13,832 bases of DNA from Phoronis ovalis (taxonomy: Eukaryota; Phoronida; Phoronidae), in NCBI GenBank assembly GCA_028565635.1, contig JAOXYB010035863.1:1-13832 (forward strand), written 5' to 3'. Position 1 is the first letter of the stretch, and each line of letters begins with the position of its first letter. Shown piece by piece: positions 1-7,733 of this stretch. Under the pieces are notes generated by a model that did not search any database, was not told where the DNA came from, and was given only the letters and a program-made list of their open reading frames with translations. The position numbers and the translations under genes were made by a program.

Positions 1-1220
1 TGATAAGTTATTGAACTGTAATTAAGTTAGTAAGTTAGTTGTCATTATTAGACCCGAATATAGAGGCTTTTTATAAGTCTGCGTTCGGTATATTACACAT
101 TACATTACATATCTGACAGTGAAGATGTAACTAATTTTTTAATTTTTGTAAATTTGTAATATATATATACAGTCAGTGTAAGGAATATAATTCAGGTTAA
201 CGGACGTCCATGACTCAACAGATAATTTTAAATTGCATGATTGTGTGTGGGTGTGCAATGTTGTTTTTTTTGGCAGAAATAGGTCGACATAACAAATTTG
301 AAAACCACAAGAAGTATCAGTCGGGATAGACTGACATCAGTCACTAGCAAACATCAATTAATTAAACTTCATAAATTCACTGAAGTTATTAAACCGGATT
401 AAAGTAAGCTGCTTGTACAATAACCTGAGCTTCTGTTAAGTTCTTATACAGACATTTATTTTTTTATGTCGTAAAATATGTTTACATTATAAAAGTGTCC
501 GATTAGAGTTAAGGTCAAAACATATACTTCCAAATTTGCTCTAAGGTTTAAATGATATTTATCTACAGAGGCGACTTTTTATATATTAATTCATAGTGGA
601 GGTTTCAGACCTTTGCGTATTTGTAACGAATATTGACTAGCATCAGTAGCATGTGAGTGAGGCAGCACCCCGGGCAGAACCGCGATCCTCTTTGACCAGG
701 AAAATGTTTGAGTTCAGCGGCTATTTTAGTTTACGTATTGCAAACCTGACTTTCTTATAGTACATTAATAAAAAAAATCTACTATGCAAGAAATTGAATA
801 GGTCTATTCCAATAAAAATGAAGCAAGCCCTTTTATAAATCATATGCAAACAAAAAGGAGAATGGATTATTCTTTAATAGCTATTAAAGCTTTTATAAAT
901 ATAAAAATAGCCTAAATAAACTCATGCAACCTTGTGATTGTTCTTATATACTGAATCATGATTCCGACACTATCTATTTCCAGAAAATGCAAAGGGTGGT
1001 TACTGCTTCACATAAAATACGTAGAACTACACAATACTTTTTTAATAGCTAATGAAAATCAATTGAAAATCTCACAAAGGAAACAGCTAAAATAAATTCA
1101 TGCTTCTCAGTTTAATTGATTCTTTTTATAGAAAAGATTATTTTTAATAGGCGTAAATTCTGTAGAAAATTCTGACACACTATCAAGGAATGCTTCACCG
1201 AAAAGTAGAAATAAAGTGCT
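1..1220. other. AT-rich non-coding flank
   Basis: I see no supported gene. There is a short TGTGTGTGGGTGTG run near 241-255, a TATATATATA tract near 161-170, and one small GC-richer island (about 648-700, with GCACCCCGGGCAGAACCGCG) that does not match any feature I can name. Confidence 0.5.
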
Positions 1221-1234
1221 TCTTTATATATTAT

Positions 1235-1259
1235 TAGGTTGCACAGCAGGTGCAACCTA
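1235..1259. repeat. Perfect 10-bp-arm palindrome at element 5' end
   Basis: TAGGTTGCAC, 5-nt loop AGCAG, GTGCAACCTA. One arm is repeated in inverse form near the element's other end (2004-2012), so it is part of the terminal structure rather than a stand-alone terminator. Confidence 0.85.
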
Positions 1260-1374
1260 TTGAGATTGTATCTTTTTTTCTTCTTTTTTTCCTTCCAATT
1301 TTCAAACATCTATATTTTAGAAACGCTTTGAGCTACAGGTACCAAACTTGAGGTGTGCACTTAGTAGGGAGGGG

Positions 1375-1985
1375 GACATACACAAATTAGGTCAGGGGTC
1401 AATTTGAAGTCAGTAGGTCAAATTTCAAAAATGTCTTAAAACCTTCAAAAATGATGTCATATGGTCATCTAAAGGTAAATATAATGATTTTTGAGGTCTT
1501 TTATGGGTCAAAAGGTCAGAGTTTTTATTTTTAGCATGTTTTTGGCTAATTGTAATAAGGAAGAGTGTCTACATCAAGACAGACTGGTGGTACAGTCATG
1601 TAATTTGACATATGACATCCCTGGGGTACGTTAGCTGACCTTAAAGGTCAAAAAGTCATTCAGGGGTCAAAAGGTCAAAATCTTAAAATTGCATTTAACT
1701 TCCGAAAATGATGGTTTTATGTCATTTACAGGTAGTTTAGGGTCATATGGTCATTTTGAGGTCAAAAGGTCAAACAATTAATTTCCAGAAATTTGACGAA
1801 AAGTTCAAAAATGAAGTTAAAAGGCCATTTAGAGGTTATCTTAGCTGACTTTGAGATCCAAAAAGTCATTCTGATGTCAAACAATCAAAATCTCAAAATT
1901 TCATGAAACTTTCGACAAGAGGTAAAGGTCACCCTGAGGTTCTTTGGACATCCATAGGTCCAGGATAATCCTAATAGGTCTGGAT
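1375..1985 (+). repeat. Array of degenerate GGTCA / GGTCAAAAGGTCA repeats
   Basis: About a dozen or more copies of (A/G)GGTCA, mostly on the plus strand, are scattered at irregular spacing through the interior of the Helitron-like element. They include pairs such as GGGTCAAAAGGTCA (about 1505-1518), a GGGGTCAAAAGGTCA block near 1664-1678, GAGGTCAAAAGGTCA (about 1759-1773), and the perfect palindrome TGACCTT-A-AAGGTCA (1636-1650). AGGTCA is the nuclear-receptor half-site. The irregular spacing suggests a decayed minisatellite. No coding potential is seen. Confidence 0.7.
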
Positions 1986-2013
1986 ATCCACCTATTTCTG
2001 CGTGTGCAACCTG

Positions 2014-2029
2014 GCCTTTGCTAAAAGGC
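2014..2029 (+). repeat. Hairpin preceding CTAG, Helitron-type 3' end
   Basis: GCCTTT-GCTA-AAAGGC forms a 6-bp stem with a 4-nt loop and is followed after 4 nt by CTAG (2034-2037). In Helitrons a short GC-rich hairpin of this kind lies just inside the 3' end and acts as the rolling-circle termination signal. Confidence 0.55.
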
Positions 2030-2038
2030 GCTTCTAGT

Positions 2039-2527
2039 TAGTAATTGAATCTTTTTAGACAAGTTGTTACCGCGAAGTCGATCCTGCATTATACTCCCCA
2101 TTTCAAGAAAATTAACGCAAGGATTAGTGACATCAGTCATCTTTTTAGAACTTATTATATAGAAGTATATAGTATTACATAGGAAGTTTATTTACATAAC
2201 ATTATAAGGCATGTAAGCTTTTAAGTTACATGTATGTGTTCACTTCATACCGTGAGAAACTAAAACGTACTTTTAAAAAATGTAAAATCAAAGACTGAAC
2301 GTTTCAATTAGTTACCTCAATCCTACATTATTATTCCATTACACTTTTTGCTAATTAGAATAGTGATTTTAAAGACAAATTCGGCAGTCAGAGGACATAC
2401 GATATAACTATATTTATTTATATTATTACTACTGTGTAACTTCGAAAATAAGTTAGCTATGTGCGCATTGTGAGTCAGTGCTAGTATATGACTCATGCAC
2501 AGTGGTTCCACGGAGGGTATTAGTTAC
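2039..2527. other. AT-rich spacer, nothing recognised
   Basis: Between the Helitron-like element and the candidate exon I see no gene, tandem repeat or RNA. Short frames here have no coding character. Confidence 0.4.
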
Positions 2528-2822
2528 CTTCATATAGAATAGAAGTTTTACGATTTCGGTTTCCGTCCGGGGTTTCTGTGTATTGTTCTGTGAATATGAT
2601 AAATACATATCCACACAGCCTTTTAGAAATTCTGCAGATATTGTCTGCTTTGTGTGTAAACAGTTTGATATTTTAGTGCATGCATTTTTTAGTTTCGATC
2701 CCTCGATTATTAACCTGGATTTAGCCGCCCACTCGGGCGCCCACTCCTTATAACCTACAAAATACAACGCTGTTGGGAAACCTAGCGGTACTGAATAGTA
2801 AACGATAGTAAACAGGTAGCTT
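2528..2822 (-). CDS. Candidate orphan internal exon, unknown product (low confidence)
   Basis: An open frame on the minus strand runs from a possible acceptor TTGTACAG (2823-2830) to a good donor ATGAAG|GTAACT (2528/2527): 295 nt, one nucleotide plus 98 codons. The translation begins SYLFTIVYYSVPLGFPTALY and includes KEWAPEWAAKSR, then a Lys/Asn/Thr-rich part ending ETEIVKLLFYMK. It is richer in CG-containing codons than its surroundings, and the first 20 residues or so are hydrophobic. Against it: no polypyrimidine tract before the acceptor, no in-frame ATG start, no partner exon found nearby, and no family recognised. It may be a pseudogene piece or chance. Confidence 0.25.
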
Positions 2823-4643
2823 CTGTACAAGGTGATATTTTATTTTATATATCGCGTATTCTCCTTCTTCAGCAAGCTTAATCTTGTATTTTCACATCGT
2901 AGAAAGTTCGAACAAAATTCGTCGAAAGCATGCCTTTTAGCACAATGAGATATGAACTAGCCCGTGAAATAGTCTCTGGTTGTCATATTAATTCCAAAAG
3001 GCCTTGGAAATTTTGAAATTATTCAGTGCATGATCTATTTAAATTTTCTCCCACAAAAAGGAAACGTTTCCTATATTCTACGACCGCAACAACGGGGATG
3101 ATACATTTTAACCTGAATTACCTGGGCTGTATACCTAGCTAGACTTGACCAAATCCTTCTGAATACTGCGTTGTAATTTTGCTGCAAATAAAACATCTCA
3201 GTGAAAAAATGCCTTTTTCATTGATTTACCTTCCTTAGCTATTCGCGTTATAGACTACTCGCATATCATAGTAGATATGATAGTCAAGTCAGTAACAAAG
3301 TATAGCAAACATATTTTTATATGTATAATTAGCGGGAAGGCATATCTGATAAATTAAAAATATTGATGTAAATGATCGTCAAGATTTCATTTTTAGTTAT
3401 GGGAATGATCGCGGCATGCCTATGTGAATTTGAAAATTCCTTTCGTTATTTACTTGTAAACAAGGAGTTCAGATAAGCATGGGGCTCTCGCTGTGCATAT
3501 CGACATACATGTATGCTATTACTTAGAATTGAGAAGCTATATGTGCATTATAATTGTCCCGCCTAAAATTGGTGATTTAGTAGCATTCAGAAACATTAAC
3601 TATCACCTAGCAGACAAGCTGAAACTAATTTCTGTATAATTATATATTAACTAGTTTGAGGTAGTTTGCTAAAAAAATAAAAATCGATAATAAAGTTTCC
3701 CAATTAAAAAATGCGAATCAGTGCACAATGCTGTTCCAATTTGTTTCTTTCTTTTAATTTACTTTGTTAAGTCACAGACACAGATGAACTGTTTTTTATG
3801 TCAAATCCGGTATATAATGTATAATTCGAAGTTTTTTCAAAAATTGTTTTATTGCATCAAAAATAAAAATTATCTGAATATTTAAAAATGATATTGTTAC
3901 TGTTACGTTAGGCACTGGTCTCAATCCCGGTAAATTCGCGCAGGTTAAATCATCAATACTGTTTTAGAACAGTGGAGATTAAGTTGGATGTCCAACATAC
4001 ACGAATGTGAAAAAGTGCATATAACCATCGACAGCAATTCTAATATTTATCTTTTTGTGTCATAGTGTACCGGCTATAAAATAATCATTGAAGCGCATGT
4101 AATCGCATAGTCTCAAATAGTCTCAAACAGGGTCATACAGAGTACAAGATCAAAGCAGAAAATAATTGTGTTAAGTGTCGTGCAAGTGTCAGGTGTTACG
4201 ACCTGTAAACCTATGCATGTAAGCTTGTACCTTTGTTTAAATCCGAGGAACCGACGAGTGTTAACAAGAGGTGTACATTCAGTACGACTGGGCAGTCATG
4301 TTGCAGTGCTGCGTTTTATATCTCTCTTTTATAGTAGTAAATGTTTTGACAATTTTATTACCATTGTAATATGCTGTATATAAAAACTAGGCACTGCCTT
4401 TACCAGAGTGATTGAATCCCGGGGATTGAATACCAGTTCCCTACTTATATCAGCGCCTCAAGCGGCAGAAAAAAGGATTAAAATAAATTGTTTTAAAAGG
4501 TACTAAACAAATTTCCAGATTGCTTTTTATTTTAAAATAGCTTAAAAGGGCTAATTTTTAAAAACTAAGCACGTTAATACGCGTTACGCTTTAAGGTTAC
4601 ACTTTTCCATAAAATATACAAAAGGGTACCTTAGTTGACTAAC
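2823..4643. other. Gene-free AT-rich region with minor repeats
   Basis: No supported gene. Small structures: a 7-bp hairpin ATATCAT-AGTAG-ATATGAT (about 3263-3281), a tandem pair of the 10-mer TAGTCTCAAA near 4108-4127, and two copies of a TAGGCACTG...AATCCCGG arrangement (3909-3930 and 4388-4422) that may be decayed SINE-like fragments. Confidence 0.4.
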
Positions 4644-4670
4644 TCTAGGATATATAAAATATATCCTAGA
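4644..4670. repeat. Perfect 12-bp-arm palindrome
   Basis: TCTAGGATATAT-AAA-ATATATCCTAGA: 12 paired bases around a 3-nt spacer with no mismatch. It also contains TATATAAA. No gene start follows it on either strand, so a promoter role is unsupported. It may be the tip of a foldback or a cruciform-prone site. Confidence 0.85.
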
Positions 4671-5743
4671 TTAACTGTACGCGCTTATCGGTATCGAAAT
4701 CGATCAAAGCCCGGATCAAAATCACGCATTTAGGGTATCTAAAATTTCTTCTAGTCAGTGAAAAGGGGTCAAAATTTAAAAATGGGGAAACGTATTTAGG
4801 GGCTTTTTCAAAAACCAATTCACGTACATGCATGGGTACCAATACTATATTTGAGTCGGACCCCGGAAAAAGTGGTTTGAATTTTGCCCGCTATGGAGAG
4901 TTGCTGATTCGGAAAAAAGAGAAGACGGATATTGGCGAATCTTTTCGCGGAAGTTTTCATATCAAGTATCTTGATTCATAGCGCAAATTTTCAGGAACAA
5001 AATACACATATTGTATAATTAAACATTTATGGGGTGGTGGCGGGGGGGTTGCATTTGTTTTCTCCACATAGTGAAATTTATTTTTGATTTTCAATTTTTG
5101 GAGCAAAGTAGTCTACTACAGGGCCCTTGACATTAGAGTAACATGTGACACGTTTTAAAAGCTGAATACCTACCTGGACTTTAAATTATTAGCTCAGACG
5201 GAAGCACCCAATGAGGATATTTTTTTATGGCTTTATGTAGCACACCAACATATTTTTTTACATGTTTTATGTTTAGATAAAACATTTGGTAATGTAGCTT
5301 GGAAGGCCATCTCTGTTCCCCACTCACCAGCAAGCTGAATTTTTTTTAATTCACCAGCCAGGTAAAAATGCGGGGAAACTCTATCTGCCAGCTGAAATTT
5401 GCAAAAAAAAATGTATTGTTTCATTGGGTTTCGCGCCTAAATCAGTCACAGTAGAACCAAAGGCCTGTAACCTAAACGATGAAATAATGGGTTATCGCTG
5501 ACAATTCGTAAACTACTTGTTGGTGCTGTTTGATACAAGCAGCGAGGCAGCTTTGTTTCCGGACCTTAATTATCAATTATAAATAGTATAGCACCTACGC
5601 AAGTTGCTAAAGCAAATTATGTAAAACATTACAAAATAAGTGAATCCTTACACTTGTGTCATGATGGCACATTTATACAAGTTTGTTTCAAAATTAAAAT
5701 ATTTGTTCCATTCTTCTTGACATAATGGTTAACAATGTAATAT
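4671..5743. other. Gene-free region with repeat-like sequence
   Basis: GGGGTCA- and GGGGAAA-type sequence at 4760-4870, a G-rich run GGGGTGGTGGCGGGGGGG near 5031-5049, a hairpin TGTTTTAT-GTTTAG-ATAAAACA (about 5264-5285), and a segment with three CAGC/CACCAGC units (5320-5395). It looks like accumulated repeat remnants. No gene is supported. Confidence 0.4.
5233..5424 (-). pseudogene. Possible repeat-derived coding remnant with LAGE-like units
   Basis: A 63-codon ATG-to-stop frame on the minus strand contains three short related units, QLAD, LAGEL and QLAGE (residues about 11-34), then GTEMAFQATLPNVLSKHK. At the DNA level the same CAGCTGGC/CAGCTTGCTGGTG word recurs. It could be a fragment of a dispersed repeat rather than a gene. 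I recognise no protein family, and no splice partner is visible. Confidence 0.2.
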
Positions 5744-7599
5744 TTTATTAGTGACCAATAGACTATTTGCACGCACTTGGAGTCATCTGTCATTCAAACA
5801 AACCACAGCATTGTGGGAAAGTCCCGACTAGAGTATTAGTAAATGACCGAAGAAATGATATTAATATTTATATATCTGTGAGCTCGACATATTGGCGAAG
5901 TGCTAAATTCACATGCAACAAGTTGACAGTTGACATTTTCAAATGGTGCAGAAGGGATTTTTTCTCATTTTTTGATGCAAATTAATTATTAATAAAAAAA
6001 CTTTATCAAAACAATGGTATGTGTTGTAAAAGTTATAAAGTGAAGACTGCAGTGAACATAAAATCAAGTTCTTTACATTTTGTACAAAATCTTATTATTA
6101 TATAACAAAACATTAAGAGGAATGTATGTGGAACCACATAATATGTTACACTGTGCACTATAAAGGGCAATATAAAAACGCCTCAAATAGAATTGAATAA
6201 TTTACTGAAACTGTGATTTTTTTCAAACTAAACTAACAAATTTGTAAAGTTTAACAAATAAATAAGCACAATATTGTCTGTTTACAATACATTGTTATGT
6301 CTGCTATAGATTGTCAACAAATATTAACCAAAAAAAAAACTACAAGAAGTACAAATAGTTTTGTTAAAATATGAAGGCGGACATTGACACACCTGTCTAC
6401 TAAAAACAAAACTGAAAATCTTGCAAAGGTAAAAAGTTTTTGACTGGTTCATTCCAGGGTTAAAACAGTGACACTTGTGAGTTCACTAAATATGTAGCAT
6501 ACATTATGTAAATATATAACACCAAAATCAATAAAAAAATTAGAATATATGGAAGCAAACTTGAGTAAAAGTATGTGGATCGTAGATGTTGGAAGTTACG
6601 TAGTATGTGAAAGGAATTTGAGCAAAAGTTACACATCAAAATTACACATTATCTTACACGGAAGCACACACCTATAATGTGTGGTGTAATTTTGCAAACA
6701 CAATAGATAAGAAGGTATGAAGATGATGAGTAACCAATTTTTATCACAATCTGATTAGAAATGTAAGTCGTCGATATGATTGTCGTTACAGTTGTTTTCA
6801 ATGTCTCTTATTTAAATAAAATAAATACAATTCCATGTACAGTCTTTATACATCTACATAAAATTTTAAAATGGTAACCACAGCAGGCCACATCTTTCTT
6901 TTGCTCCTCCACAGCAACATTTTCATTGTTAGACTTCACTTGTTCCATGAATTATTACCAGTGGTATCCAGAGAATCTAAAACAGAGTAGAGCCTTATAA
7001 AAGACATATATAAATGATATTTGAACTGCATCTTAATATTCACACAAATTAATGAAAAAGCCAGGTCAAGGTCAAACCTGTTTACAGTCATGGCTGGATA
7101 TTTTAGTGGAGTAATCATAATACATTTCATTATATCCTTCAGCATTTTAAAGTTCGTAGCTTACAACTTGTAAGTAACAAGTGCAGAAATACTTATGTGC
7201 TGGTATTGTATTTAAATCCTAACTGACTTAACAGTTGACAGCAGAATCATAAATAAGTTGCCCTGTTACCTGAAATTCACTGAACTATAGAAGAATCATT
7301 AACTAACGGATTATATTAATGGATTATAATACAAGACATCTTATAAAAAGAAGCAGAAATAAGCAATTTGTTTTCCAAGAATATGTTAACTTAAATATGT
7401 TTCAATGTTAATAAATTTGCAACATGTCGACTAAAAGCATAAAAGTATGACTCTCAACTAAATATCGTGTATGAAACATAAACATTTATGGAAAATGAAA
7501 AGAGGGTTTTGTGATACGAAAAAATACAATTGACATTTGTGTCACAAAATTATAAACCACAATTAAATAACACAACTACAGTAAGTATATGAGCTCAGA
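5744..7599 (-). other. Probable 3' UTR and downstream flank of KIF27/KIF7
   Basis: Below the stop codon there is no further coding exon I can support. The 3' UTR must begin at 7599, but its end is unclear. I find no AATAAA or ATTAAA on the minus strand between 7599 and about 5750. Weak variants are CATAAA (plus TTTATG at 7485-7490) and TATAAA (plus TTTATA at 6845-6850). The first canonical AATAAA is the complement of 5744-5749. The region is very AT-rich. A 10-bp inverted repeat (6638-6647 with 6684-6693) lies in it. The short reading frames here look like chance. Confidence 0.4.
6638..6693. repeat. 10-bp inverted repeat in probable 3' UTR
   Basis: AAAATTACAC (6638-6647) and GTGTAATTTT (6684-6693) are exact reverse complements around 36 nt that itself contains CACACC/GTGTGG, so the transcript could fold further. 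It lies about 0.9 kb after the KIF27 stop. No known RNA family is recognised. Confidence 0.6.
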
Positions 7600-7733
7600 C
7601 TAGTTACCAGCTGGTCCAGGAGTTGACTCCCTTGTTACACTTGAACGACGTAAAGACACTTCTGCTTCACTCATTGGTCTTAATTCCTTTCTAGAAATTT
7701 TTACTGGTGTTATATTTCTGGAGCCATTTGCAC
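7600..7733 (-). CDS. KIF27: KIF27/KIF7 exon I, terminal coding exon with stop
   Basis: Acceptor TTTTTGCTGCAG at 7734-7745. The 134-nt coding part completes Ser364, encodes residues 365-407 and stops at TAG (7602-7600). The C-terminal motif is PVKISRKELRPMSEAEVSLR followed by RSSVTRESTPGPAGN. The ISRKELR core recalls the SRRELRR/SRKELRP sequence near the C terminus of KIF7/KIF27. It is basic and Ser/Thr-rich, suggesting a regulated tail. The exon must continue past the stop as 3' UTR. Confidence 0.92.

Larger units (their letters stand above)
1221..2037 (+). mobile_element. Non-autonomous Helitron-like (Helentron/HINE-type) element
   Basis: The 5' end reads TCTTTATATATTATTA and is followed by the palindrome TAGGTTGCAC-AGCAG-GTGCAACCTA (1235-1259). 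At the other end, GTGCAACCT (2004-2012) is the exact inverse of AGGTTGCAC (1236-1244), giving a 9-bp subterminal inverted repeat. It is followed by a 6-bp hairpin GCCTTT-GCTA-AAAGGC (2014-2029) and then CTAG (2034-2037). A T lies just outside each end (1220 and 2038). Subterminal inverted repeats, a 3' hairpin and a terminal CTAG are the expected Helitron2/Helentron layout. There is no Rep/helicase coding region, so it would depend on a helper. The exact 5' boundary is inferred. Confidence 0.55.

Noticed and set aside
648-700. tRNA or SINE head in a GC-rich island
   Set aside because: No cloverleaf or convincing A/B boxes could be drawn on either strand.
1112-1309. Minus-strand 65-residue frame with a Lys run
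   Set aside because: Crosses the boundary of the Helitron-like element, and the Lys run comes from a TTTTTCTTC tract.
2323-2511. Minus-strand 62-residue frame
   Set aside because: AT-rich chance frame next to the candidate exon but in another frame and without splice support.
4168-4383. Plus-strand 71-residue frame
   Set aside because: No ATG at its listed start (TTG-type), no family likeness, no splice context; probably chance.
4650-4658. TATA box (TATATAAA)
   Set aside because: It is simply the centre of the perfect palindrome, and no transcript start or gene follows on either strand.
5031-5049. G-quadruplex
   Set aside because: G runs are GGGG, GG, GG and one long G run; at best a weak two-tetrad structure, with no gene near to give it meaning.
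5767-5985. Plus-strand 72-residue frame, preceded by CCAAT
   Set aside because: Starts at TTG, no conserved motif; one CCAAT word is not enough for a promoter.
6936-7145. Minus-strand 69-residue frame after the KIF27 stop
   Set aside because: Probably 3' UTR; hydrophobic and low-complexity, with no recognisable domain.
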